Shown here: positions 11,526-19,707 of the stretch, piece by piece
Position numbering within the stretch: position 1 is the first letter of the stretch
Layout: each line of letters opens with the position of its first letter
From: Pararhodobacter zhoushanensis
GTDB taxonomy: Bacteria; Pseudomonadota; Alphaproteobacteria; Rhodobacterales; Rhodobacteraceae
Assembly: GCF_025949695.1 (NCBI RefSeq)
Contig: NZ_JAPDFL010000001.1
Location: forward strand, 2,607,501-2,671,500
Length of the DNA stretch: 64,000 bases
Direction: 5' to 3'
Program-made: the position numbers and the translations under genes
The notes under the pieces: model-generated
The model's input: the letters and a program-made list of their open reading frames with translations, nothing else
Told to the model about the DNA's origin: nothing
Database searches by the model: none

Positions 11526-12272
11526 TCAGAAGGCGGTGACCAAAAGCTTGATCGCAAGGATCGCAAGCAGGCCCAGGATCACGCGATCAAAGACTTCCTT
11601 GGGCAGATGCCGCACCAGACGCGCGCCCAGAGGCATCGCCGCGGTCAGCGGGATCAGTGCGGCCGCCGACAGCAGCGCGCGCTCGGGCGTCAGGAACCCG
11701 TAGCCGATCAGCATCGGGATCTGTACCACCCCCAGACCGATGAAAAACGTCGAAACGGTGGGAATGAAGGCCGCGCGATCCAGTTTCATCGCGCTCAGAA
11801 ACGTGACCGATGCCGGGGCGGACAAGCCGGACGCGGTTTGCAGCATCCCGGCGATAAACCCGACCGGCGGGGCCAGTTTCACGGCCTTGGGGTAGGGCAG
11901 AATCCAATGCGGGCGCAGAAGGCGAAAACCGATGTAGAGAAGGACAGCACCCGCGACGCCGAGCGGTAGCAGATCCGTGGGGGCATTGGCCAGAACCCAG
12001 GTGCCACAGGCCGCGCCCAGCATGCCAGCCAGCGTGAAGGGCACGACAAAGCGCAATGGCAACAGCGTCTTGCGATAGGCCCATGCCTGCCAGATGTTGG
12101 GCAGGATATTCGGGATCGAGAAGATCACGATGGCAAAGCGCACGTCGAAATAGATCGCCAGCAACGGCACCGCGATGATCGGAGCGCCGACGCCGGTCGC
12201 GCCTTTGAGAATACCGCCTAGCGCGAAGCCGATGGCGATGACGGTAATGGTTTCAATCAGTTCCAGTGTCAT
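11526..12272 (-). CDS. TauE/SafE family membrane exporter
   Basis: A 248-residue inner-membrane protein with about 8 hydrophobic helices and two repeated halves, typical of the TauE/SafE (DUF81) family of anion permeases, whose members move sulfite, sulfonates or organic acids. The N-terminal 'GGILKGATGVGAPIIAVPLLA' region is the family signature. It overlaps the upstream FAD monooxygenase gene by 4 bases and is the last gene of the catabolic operon, so it may export a waste product of that pathway. The substrate cannot be told from the sequence. Confidence 0.85.
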   Translation of the reverse strand: MTLELIETITVIAIGFALGGILKGATGVGAPIIAVPLLAIYFDVRFAIVIFSIPNILPNIWQAWAYRKTLLPLRFVVPFTLAGMLGAACGTWVLANAPTDLLPLGVAGAVLLYIGFRLLRPHWILPYPKAVKLAPPVGFIAGMLQTASGLSAPASVTFLSAMKLDRAAFIPTVSTFFIGLGVVQIPMLIGYGFLTPERALLSAAALIPLTAAMPLGARLVRHLPKEVFDRVILGLLAILAIKLLVTAF

Positions 12273-13870
12273 GAAGGCTCGCTGCTATGCCCTGCGGCAC
12301 GGGTGAGAATCCGGGTGGCATCCGTGGCATCGCTGCCCGACCAGGCCACATAGTGATCCGGGCGCACGAGCACCAGCGGCGCTTCATAGCGCGCGCCAGC
12401 CGCGCCGCCGTGCGGCTGTTGGACAAGGGTCAGCGGGATGCCTGCCGCGTCGGCGGCACGGCGAAAGGCCTGCGTCGCCTCGGGTGGGGCACCGAAGGCC
12501 AACAGGGTGAACCCGCGGCCCAATGTGTCGAAAACCGCGCGCCCATCGTCCAGCGTTGCCGGTGCAAGGTGATGCCCGCCCCGGGTGGCAAACTGATGCG
12601 TCCCGCGCGCGTCCGGGTGTCCCGGCGCGCCGGTCACGAGGGGCGAGCCCTGATAATTGGGCGCGAAAGACATCACTTCGCTCGATCCCTCGTTCCGGCT
12701 GTCCCACGCCTTGCGGAAGGCCGCCTCGCCCTGCTCTTCGGGGCTGTGGGCGTTGAGGAAATCGCGGTCTTCGCGGATGAAACGCTCGATGAAATGCTCG
12801 GCTGTGCCCTTGAAAACCGGCTGGCGTTCCGCGCTGTAGCTGTCGAGCAAGGCGTCCCCGGCCCAGCCTTCAAGCGCGGCGGCCAGTTTCCAGCCCAGGT
12901 TGCGCGCGTCTTCCAGCCCGGTATTGACCCCGTAGCCGCCATAAGGCGGGTGCGAATGGCAGGCGTCGCCCGCGATGAAAACGCGCCCTGCGCGGTAGGT
13001 GTCTGCCAGCGCGATGCGCAGATCCCAAAAGCCGATATGTTCGAACTCGACACCAATCGGCGCGCCGACCGCCTGTTCCAGATAGGCCTTGAAGTCGAAG
13101 TTCTCTCGCGTCGTGCCGACCGGGACCGGCGCGTGGAAAAACCACGTCGTGCCCAGATCGACCCGGCCAAAGAACAGCCAATAGCCTTCAAGCGCGCGGT
13201 CCAGCACGCAATAGAACTGCTTGCCGGGATAGCGTTTGAGGTGATCATGCAGATCGGTCGATTTGAACACCAGCAGGACCATCAGCTTGTCATGTTCCGA
13301 GCTGGTTTGCACGATGCCGACGGCCTCGCGGATCGCTGAGCGTGCGCCGTCGCACCCGACGACGTAGCGGCCTGTCACTGTGGCGGGGTTGCCTTGGGCA
13401 TCGGCGAGCGTGATCGTCGCACTCTCGGCGGTCTGCGCGACATCCCGGGCGGTCCAGCCAAGCGCCATGTCGACGCCCGGCAGTTCAGCGGCACGCGCGC
13501 GCAGGACGGCTTCGGTCTGGTACTGCGGCAGGCGTTCATTGGCGGCGTTGTAATAGGGCGCGACCAGATCGCGTTGCAGCCAGTCGTAGTGATACCCCGA
13601 CAACAGTGTGCGATACGCGGTCATGCCGCCAATCGCATAGCCCTGAGGCACGGTGCGGGCCGCGCGGATCTCGGCCTCGCATCCCCAGGACTGAAAATGC
13701 TCCATCGTCCGCTGTGTCAGGTTCTGGCCCCGGGGCACCTGATGGAGTGTGGCGTGGTGTTCGATCAGGGCGACCGAGTGGCCGCGTTGTCCCAGCTCGA
13801 TGGCCAGCCCGGTGCCGACCGGGCCGCCACCGACAATCACCACGTCATAGGTTTTTGAGAAATCAATCAT
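12269..13870 (-). CDS. FAD-dependent aromatic monooxygenase (PheA/TfdB/MhpA-like)
   Basis: A 533-residue class A flavoprotein hydroxylase. The ADP-binding GGGPVG is at residues 14-19, the DG motif reads 'GCDGARSAIREAVG', and the second FAD motif reads 'FIAGDACHSHPPYGGYGVNTGLED' in two adjoining parts. The C-terminal 100 residues look like the thioredoxin-like domain of phenol hydroxylases. Such enzymes insert one oxygen into an aromatic or N-heterocyclic ring using NAD(P)H and FAD. Neighbours (metal-dependent decarboxylase-like amidohydrolase, TAXI-TRAP uptake, IclR regulator) support a pathway that takes up and hydroxylates an aromatic acid. The actual substrate is unknown. Confidence 0.85.
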   Translation of the reverse strand: MIDFSKTYDVVIVGGGPVGTGLAIELGQRGHSVALIEHHATLHQVPRGQNLTQRTMEHFQSWGCEAEIRAARTVPQGYAIGGMTAYRTLLSGYHYDWLQRDLVAPYYNAANERLPQYQTEAVLRARAAELPGVDMALGWTARDVAQTAESATITLADAQGNPATVTGRYVVGCDGARSAIREAVGIVQTSSEHDKLMVLLVFKSTDLHDHLKRYPGKQFYCVLDRALEGYWLFFGRVDLGTTWFFHAPVPVGTTRENFDFKAYLEQAVGAPIGVEFEHIGFWDLRIALADTYRAGRVFIAGDACHSHPPYGGYGVNTGLEDARNLGWKLAAALEGWAGDALLDSYSAERQPVFKGTAEHFIERFIREDRDFLNAHSPEEQGEAAFRKAWDSRNEGSSEVMSFAPNYQGSPLVTGAPGHPDARGTHQFATRGGHHLAPATLDDGRAVFDTLGRGFTLLAFGAPPEATQAFRRAADAAGIPLTLVQQPHGGAAGARYEAPLVLVRPDHYVAWSGSDATDATRILTRAAGHSSEPS

Positions 13871-13884
13871 GGCTTGGTCCTGTT

Positions 13885-14901
13885 TCAGAGTTTCAGACCC
13901 AGAAGCGCCACGGCATTGTCCTGAAACAGTTTGCGGCGCAGCGCATCGCTGATCTCCATGTCTTCGATGATGCGGATGGTCTCGCGGATATACATTGGCC
14001 CGCCTTCGGGATCGAACGGCGCATCCGAGGCAAACAGCACCCGGTCCTCGCCAAAGAAGGAAATCGCGTGCTCGATCGCCTGACGGGAGCCAAAGGTGGC
14101 GGTGTCGGCGTGGAACTCTTTGAAATAGTCCAGATGCGGTCGCTTGAGGGATGTCAGCACCGGCTTGAGATCGCGGTCCGTGGTGCGTGCGCCCATCTGA
14201 TCCCAGCCCGGCCCGACGCGCCCTTCGAAATAGGGCACCATGCCGCCTGCGTGATGGGTGATGACTTTCAGGCCGGGAAAGCGGTCGAAGAACCCCGAAA
14301 ACACCATGCGCGCCATCGCGGCCGAGGTTTCATAGGGCCAGCCAAAGGTCCACCAGATCTCGTATTCCGAGCGGGTCTCGTTCTTGTAATCCGAAAACCC
14401 CATCCCGCGCGCGGGATGCAGCCAGACCGGCTTGCCTGCCTTGGCCATGTAGTCAAAGAACGGGGCGTATTGCGCCAGATCCACCGGGTCACCGGCGATG
14501 TTGGTAAAGATCTGCATGCCGACAGCGCCCAGATCTTCGATGGCGCGGCGGCATTCGTCGATGCAGGCGTCCATGTTGTTCATCGGTGCGGTGCCGATAA
14601 AGCCGGGAAAGCGGTCGGGGTATTTCTGGCACAGCTCGGCCATCGCATCCGAACCGATCCGGCTCAGTTCGAGCGCCTTTTGCGGACCCGCCAGCAGTTC
14701 CAGCGGCGGCGACGCCAGCGACAGGATCTGCACGTACTCAGGCCCGAACAGATCCATCACCGCGAAGCGGCGGTCGAGATTGGTCATCATCGGAACCTGA
14801 CCCGAACGGTTGGTGATATCGCTCATCGTGCCGATGTGATCGATCAGCGCCTCGTAGAAGGGCGTGGGCCAGATATGGTTGAAGACATCGATCTTTTTCA
14901 T
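13885..14901 (-). CDS. Amidohydrolase-family protein, ACMSD/decarboxylase-like
   Basis: A 338-residue TIM-barrel protein resembling aminocarboxymuconate semialdehyde decarboxylase and resorcylate decarboxylases. 'VITHHAGGMVPYFEGR' and 'ASDAPFDPEGG' are the usual later metal and acid positions. At the N-terminus the HxH metal motif is changed to F7-N8-H9 ('KIDVFNHIWP'), so the first histidine ligand is missing. I chose the ATG at 14899-14901, preceded by GGAGCGACC, rather than an in-frame start further upstream inside the preceding gene. It sits between the TRAP/IclR gene (25 bases away) and the FAD monooxygenase (14 bases). Probable role: decarboxylation or ring-cleavage step of the same pathway. 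Confidence 0.8.
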   Translation of the reverse strand: MKKIDVFNHIWPTPFYEALIDHIGTMSDITNRSGQVPMMTNLDRRFAVMDLFGPEYVQILSLASPPLELLAGPQKALELSRIGSDAMAELCQKYPDRFPGFIGTAPMNNMDACIDECRRAIEDLGAVGMQIFTNIAGDPVDLAQYAPFFDYMAKAGKPVWLHPARGMGFSDYKNETRSEYEIWWTFGWPYETSAAMARMVFSGFFDRFPGLKVITHHAGGMVPYFEGRVGPGWDQMGARTTDRDLKPVLTSLKRPHLDYFKEFHADTATFGSRQAIEHAISFFGEDRVLFASDAPFDPEGGPMYIRETIRIIEDMEISDALRRKLFQDNAVALLGLKL

Positions 14902-14926
14902 GGTCGCTCCGTTTCGGACATTGGTC

Positions 14927-17653
14927 TCAGGCATTGGCCGCCCGGCGCGGGGGATCCTGATCCGTGCGCCGCTGGCCCAGATCGGCGGACAAAGCCGCAG
15001 CATGGCGCATGATGTCCGAGGCGATCGCATCCAGCCGCTCAGGCGTCACTTCATGCCCGGCGATGGTGACCGTCAGCGCTGCAATCGGTGCTTGCCCCGC
15101 GTCAAAGACCGGGGCCGACACACCGATCACGCCGGGTGTGACCTCGCCATGGGCGGTGGCAAACCCCGCGCGGCGTACCCGGCGCAGCGTGGCCAGCACC
15201 TCGTCGGTGGTGCGACCCAGACCGACGCTCGACATTTCGGCCAGATTGTCCTCGACCATCGTCTGCAGCTGGCGGCTTGGCAGCCATGCCATGATCGCCC
15301 GGCTGATCGCACCCCGGGCCAAGGGCATCGGCCGTCCGCGCGGATACGAGGACAGCGGATGCGGGGTCGAACACTCGGACGCGACGCACAGCAGTTTGCT
15401 GCCATACCAGCGCACCAGAAGGGCCGAACAGGGGTAGGCTTGCGTCAGGGATCGCAGGATGGACTGCCCGGACGCGACCAGTGGATCGGATTTGCGCATC
15501 AGATAGTCCAGCTCGACCATGCGCGGGCCCAAGGTAAAGCCCGCTCCGGGCTGCGAGATCAGCAGCCCAGATTCGCGCAGGGACTTGAGATAGCGATAGA
15601 GCGTCGGGCGCGAATAGCCCAAGGCGGCCATCAGATCCTCAGGCGTCCATTCCAGACGATCCTCGGTGAACAGATCGAGGATCGCAAGAATGCGGTCAGC
15701 GCTGTTGGTGCCGCTCATGCTGCCCCCGGTGGCGAGCCGTTTGCGTTTGATGATCTCGAAGGCCATCACCGCGATCCCGCCAGCGACGCCGAACAGATCG
15801 GACACCTCGGCCCCCGGGAACGCCCCTGCAGGGATCAGCGCGAGCAGGCCGAAGGCGGCAAACAACCCGCGCATCGTCCCCGACAGCCGCCGGGCAAAGT
15901 ACCCGGCGAACGCAGCCGAGATCAGCCAGACGCCCATCACGGCAGTGATGATCGCGATGGCGATATCGACAGGGGCGCCGATCATGATCAGCGTCGGCGA
16001 GAACACGAACAACACCGGGATCACATAGGCCGACCAGCCAAACCGCATCGCCGCCCAGCCCGTCGCCATCGCCGGCGCGCGCGCAATCGAGGCTGCCGCA
16101 AAAGCGGCAAGCGCGATGGGCGGGGTGATCATCGACATCATGCCGAAGTAAAGCACGTACAGATGCGCGGCGATCGGTTCGATGCCAACCTGCACCAGCG
16201 CAGGCGCAACCAGAGCGGCAAGCAGCACATAGACGCCCAACGTCGGCAGGCCCATGCCCAGAATGATGCACACGATGGCCGAGAGTGCCAGCAACGCGAT
16301 CACCGACCCGCCACCGACCTGCACCAGCAGATAGGTCAGGTTGAACGACAGGCCGGTCACGTTCAGCGCCCCGATCACAAGGCCCGAGGCGGCGGAGATC
16401 AGGATGATCTCGACCACTGCGTGCCCGGTCGAGGCCAGCGTGCCGATCAGCGCGCCGATCTTTGGCCGCTCGCCCTGATAGCCAAAGACCAGCGCCGTCA
16501 GCATCAGCGACAACGCGCCCAGCAGCGCCGCTTTCTCTGGCTGCCAGCGCATCACGAACAGCGCATAGATCAGCACGGCAAAAGCAAAGACGAAATGCAG
16601 GCCAAAGATCACGCCCTTGCCCGAGGGCAGGGAGTCCTTGGGGACCGGGGCGATGTTCAGCCGCGCGGCCTCAAGATCGGCCTGAATGAACAGGGCGACG
16701 TAATACAGGATCGCCGGGACAAGGGCGGCGACGACGATGGTCGAATAGGGCACCGACAGGAACTCGGCCATCAGAAAGGCCGACGCGCCCATCACCGGCG
16801 GCATCAGCTGCCCGCCGGTTGAGGCGACGGCCTCGATCGCGGCGGCCTTGTGCGCGGGGTAGCCGTCTTTCTTGATCATCGGGATGGTGATCACGCCGGT
16901 TCCGACCACATTGGCCACCGCCGAGCCCGAGATCGAGCCGAAAAGCCCCGAGGCCAGAACGGCGATCTTCATCGAGCCGCCGCGAAACCGGCCCATACCC
17001 AGCATCGCTGCGTCGGTGAAAAAGCGGGTGCCGCCAGTCGTGGCCAGCAACGAGCCGAACAGGATAAACGTGATCACCACAGTCGCGGCGACCGAAATGG
17101 GCAAGCCAAGGATGCCATTGGAATCAAACGCCATATACCCGGCCAGCAAATCCCAGGGCTGGGCACGGCCCTGCAGGCGTCCGGGGATGTAATTGCCGAA
17201 CATGGCATAGATCAGAAAGGCGGCGATGATGATCACCAGCGCCCAGCCCGTGGCCCGGCGCAAGGCTTCCAGCACCAGAAGCGTCACGATCAGACCCGGC
17301 AGCCAGACGGCCATGGGGCGGCTGAAGATCTGAAGCACCAGTTGCGGGTAGTTGACGGTGATATAGAGCATCGTGGCCATGGCCAGAACCGCCAGCGCCA
17401 GATCATGCCAGGGCAGGGTGATGCGTTGTGACGTGCGCCGTGCAGGATAGCTCAGGAAGGCCAGCGGCAGTGCCATCGACAGGATCAGCGCAAAGAATTG
17501 CTGCGGGTAATAGCTGACACCCAGATAGCGCGGCACGTTCAGCGCCCACGCGCAGGCGATGAGGATCAGCAGAGCGGCCAGCCCGTTGGCCACAGGACGC
17601 CAGAGCTGGGGAGAGAGGCCGCGAACGGCCCCTCCGGTACTGGTTTCGGACAT
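14927..17653 (-). CDS. TRAP transporter fused permease (TAXI type) read in frame into an IclR-family regulator
   Basis: One uninterrupted frame of 908 residues covers two normally separate proteins. Residues 1-645 are a fused 4TM/12TM TRAP permease of the TAXI class ('GSISGSAVANVVGTGVITIPMI', 'ASTGGQLMPPVMGASAF', 'MGLPTLGVYVLLAALVAPAL' in part). The last helix ends in IIKRKR, which by the positive-inside rule puts the C-terminus in the cytoplasm. Residues 646-908 are a complete IclR regulator: winged helix ('YSRPTLYRYLKSLRESGLL') and effector domain. The IclR part has its own ATG at 15716-15718 behind a GGGGGC ribosome-binding-like sequence. If the C5 run at 15723-15727 were one base shorter, the permease would stop at a TGA overlapping this ATG (ATGA). 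So either a real fusion or two coupled genes with an indel. Confidence 0.75.
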   Translation of the reverse strand: MSETSTGGAVRGLSPQLWRPVANGLAALLILIACAWALNVPRYLGVSYYPQQFFALILSMALPLAFLSYPARRTSQRITLPWHDLALAVLAMATMLYITVNYPQLVLQIFSRPMAVWLPGLIVTLLVLEALRRATGWALVIIIAAFLIYAMFGNYIPGRLQGRAQPWDLLAGYMAFDSNGILGLPISVAATVVITFILFGSLLATTGGTRFFTDAAMLGMGRFRGGSMKIAVLASGLFGSISGSAVANVVGTGVITIPMIKKDGYPAHKAAAIEAVASTGGQLMPPVMGASAFLMAEFLSVPYSTIVVAALVPAILYYVALFIQADLEAARLNIAPVPKDSLPSGKGVIFGLHFVFAFAVLIYALFVMRWQPEKAALLGALSLMLTALVFGYQGERPKIGALIGTLASTGHAVVEIILISAASGLVIGALNVTGLSFNLTYLLVQVGGGSVIALLALSAIVCIILGMGLPTLGVYVLLAALVAPALVQVGIEPIAAHLYVLYFGMMSMITPPIALAAFAAASIARAPAMATGWAAMRFGWSAYVIPVLFVFSPTLIMIGAPVDIAIAIITAVMGVWLISAAFAGYFARRLSGTMRGLFAAFGLLALIPAGAFPGAEVSDLFGVAGGIAVMAFEIIKRKRLATGGSMSGTNSADRILAILDLFTEDRLEWTPEDLMAALGYSRPTLYRYLKSLRESGLLISQPGAGFTLGPRMVELDYLMRKSDPLVASGQSILRSLTQAYPCSALLVRWYGSKLLCVASECSTPHPLSSYPRGRPMPLARGAISRAIMAWLPSRQLQTMVEDNLAEMSSVGLGRTTDEVLATLRRVRRAGFATAHGEVTPGVIGVSAPVFDAGQAPIAALTVTIAGHEVTPERLDAIASDIMRHAAALSADLGQRRTDQDPPRRAANA

Positions 17654-17662
17654 CTGCCGCCC

Positions 17663-18611
17663 TCAGTTCAGGCCGGCTTCGGTGAAGAACCGAAGCGCAC
17701 CCGGGTGGAACGGAACCACGCCGGGATCACCGTGCATGCTTTCGGGGTCGAAGGCGCCAAACGGCGGGAACACGGCGATCATGTCGTCGCGCCCTTCGTA
17801 CATCGCCCGGGCCATGGCGTAGACCACGTCATCGGACACGCTGGCATTGGTGAAGAGCACTTGCGGGAACGAGATATAGACGCCGTCCTCAAGCACACCG
17901 GGCGCGGATCCGGCCGCCATCGTCACAAAGGACGCGGTGGGCCAGAAAGCCCGCGCTGCCGCGAGCCCGGCCTCGGACGAGATCCGTTACGGTCAGAGCG
18001 CGCAAGCCGCCAACGGCCGCATCCGCCTCGCGAACCTTGCCAGCGCCATGGGCAAAGATGAAGCCAACGGCGTCACCCGAGATGAAGGCATCGGCACCGG
18101 CAACCACCGATGCGACGTTGACGCCGGTCATCTCGTCCCGCGTCATCCCGGCAGTTGCATAGATCGCATCGAGCTGCGGCAGGATGGTGTTCTGGGCAGT
18201 GTAGCCATCCGTCATCGGCTGCCCGCGCAGGTCTTCCAGCGTCATGATATCGCTGTCGGCCCGCACAAAGATCGCTTCATTGAGCGGCATCAGCATGCCG
18301 ACGATCCTGAGGTTGGGGTTCTGCACACCGCTCCACCACGCCTCGCCAGAGAAGGCGTAGTTGACCTCTTGCAGGTTGGCGACGCCGAATTCGATCCCGC
18401 CCGAATTCAGGTAGGGAATGAACTGGTTGGGGCTGGTCGCGGGTTGGATGGTGGTGTTGAGCCCGGCATTGTTGGCCGCGTTCGCGACGGCGGTGCCAAT
18501 GTTGTAAAACAGCGACCCCGGGTTCGAGGTGGCGATACCGACGGTTTGACCGGACGCCACCGTTGCAGCCAGTCCAAGTCCCAAGCCCGCCGCGATGAGT
18601 GTTCTGAGCAT
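17663..18611 (-). pseudogene. TAXI-family TRAP solute-binding protein, interrupted by a +1 frameshift
   Basis: The first 205 or so residues (from ATG at 18611) are a normal TAXI periplasmic binding protein: Sec signal peptide, 'GIATSNPGSLFYNIGTAVAN', 'LRGQPMTDGYTAQN', 'GVNVASVVAGADAFISGDAVG'. After 'GGLRALTV' the frame goes wrong and ends at 17889 with about 30 unrelated residues. The correct C-terminus continues in the next frame ('AAARAFWPTASFVTMAAGS' to 'FFTEAGLN', stop at 17663). Removing one base between about 17976 and 17990 restores a protein of about 315 residues. No long homopolymer is there. It is first in the operon, 9 bases before the permease, so without it TRAP uptake should fail. 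Either a real mutation or a sequence error. Confidence 0.8.
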
Positions 18612-18633
18612 GTCTTCCTCCCTAGTGTTTTCG

Positions 18634-18652
18634 TTGACCGAGAATTCGGCAA
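18634..18652. promoter_or_regulatory. Imperfect inverted repeat upstream of the TRAP operon, possible IclR operator
   Basis: TTGACCGA (18634-18641) and TCGGCAA (18646-18652) form an almost symmetrical pair with one unpaired base, located 23-41 bases upstream of the binding-protein start and just before its GGAGG ribosome-binding site. An IclR-type regulator encoded in the same operon could bind here. Only symmetry and position support this. Confidence 0.3.
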
Positions 18653-18659
18653 GAATCTC

Positions 18660-19294
18660 CCCCGGTGAGACTGGAAGACTACCGGTGTTGGCCTTTTAGG
18701 CAAGCTTGAATCCGTCTCACGCAGGGAACGCTGCGGGCGAGGTTATGGTATGGTGCGATTTTGGGGTCGAATTTCACACCGAAGGGGCCACAATCGGACC
18801 CGACGCGCAAGGTCTGGTGGGGATTTTGCCGAGGGAGGTAGCGTCAAAAATCTTGATAAATGAGATTGAGAAGGGCGTGCATGGGCTGCACCAAAATCAC
18901 CAACCCCATGTCGGCGCGAAGCTTGTCAAAGGAGTTTGGTGTTTCCCGCGCCGGATAGTGCGTCGGTGCAGGACATTAAGCCGTCACACATCGCTCGACC
19001 CTGGCGGTGAAGAACCGCGCCGCCGCGCGTCTTGTTCTTCCGACCAGCTTGGATACGTGCGCGCTGTCGCGCCCTTACAACGTTCAGCCTGCAATGCGCA
19101 GCGGGCAGGACGCTTGACGGTCAACTAAAGGGGGTGCCGAAAAAATGTTCAAGACCAAGGGTGTGGCTGACATCGCCAGTAGCCGAGAGCATCGGCAGAT
19201 CGTCGCGGATCGTGCGACGGCCCCACAGGCGCGACACGCAGGGCTCCACCACTACTGGTGTCGCCAAGGCGTTCATTTCACACAAGGAATGAGT
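18660..19294. other. Gene-poor spacer without recognisable coding sequence
   Basis: About 630 bases between the TRAP operon and tRNA-Gln. The base composition is visibly less GC-rich than the neighbours and codon-position bias is lost. An open frame at 18706-19128 (+) exists but has no ribosome-binding site, no recognisable domain and irregular composition. A short frame from the ATG at 19145 is also unconvincing. The stretch may be a decayed gene or old insertion next to the tRNA; no inverted terminal repeats or direct tRNA-end duplication were found by eye. Confidence 0.5.
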
Positions 19295-19369
19295 TGGCTG
19301 GGGCGGTAGGATTCGAACCTACGGTACACGGTACCAAAAACCGATGCCTTACCACTTGGCCACGCCCCA
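19295..19369 (-). tRNA. tRNA-Gln (anticodon TTG), CCA encoded
   Basis: The minus strand folds as a 75-base cloverleaf: acceptor stem TGGGGCG/CGCCCCA, D-arm GCC-AAGTGGTAA-GGC, anticodon loop TTTTGGT with TTG at positions 34-36, T-arm GTAGG-TTCGAAT-CCTAC, discriminator G and a genomic CCA. The anticodon stem has a T-T mismatch at the 27:43 pair; all other stem pairs are good. Confidence 0.97.
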
Positions 19370-19379
19370 ACTGCGGCGG

Positions 19380-19408
19380 TATTTACCCAACAGGCATGGG
19401 GGCCGCAA
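19380..19408 (-). promoter_or_regulatory. Promoter of tRNA-Gln
   Basis: On the minus strand TTGCGG (19403-19408) and TAAATA (19380-19385) are separated by exactly 17 bases, and the -10 lies 10 bases before the tRNA 5' end, as expected for a short-leader tRNA promoter. Confidence 0.6.
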
Positions 19409-19646
19409 GAGGGGCTTGGGAAAAAAATGTGACAGTTTGTGCGACGGCACGGGCGTCGCGCTGCGCGGCCCTGAGAAACTTGGAAAAGAACGCGGCCTGG
19501 GGGCGCAAATTTTTTGCCAGGGGGCGACAAACTGGGGGTCTGTCACCCCGGTCAACCCGCTGAAAAGCGCCGACACAGACCCGCGACCCACGCGAATCTC
19601 TTCCATCACCTGCGGCTGGACTTCGCTTTGCCCACAACCCGCCGTC

Positions 19647-19666
19647 GCGTGACTGTTCAGTCACGC
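19647..19666. promoter_or_regulatory. Perfect 20-base palindrome, TetR-type operator candidate
   Basis: Two 9-base arms, GCGTGACTG and CAGTCACGC, are exact reverse complements with a TT centre. The core TGACTGNNCAGTCA is of the kind bound by TetR-family repressors. It lies 42 bases upstream of the flavoprotein start at 19708. No TetR gene is present in the window, so the binding protein would be encoded elsewhere. The rest of the spacer 19409-19646 shows nothing else. Confidence 0.5.
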
Positions 19667-19707
19667 CTGCGCAGTGTACGAGGGCGCGATTGTTGGAGGC
19701 AGTAGCA

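Noticed and set aside
14864..16822. A 652-codon plus-strand frame opposite the TRAP-IclR gene
   Set aside because: Extremely rich in Arg, Gln, His and Asp; no recognisable domain; shadow.
18706..19128. 140-codon frame in the gene-poor spacer
   Set aside because: No ribosome-binding site, no recognisable domain, no codon bias; described as spacer instead.
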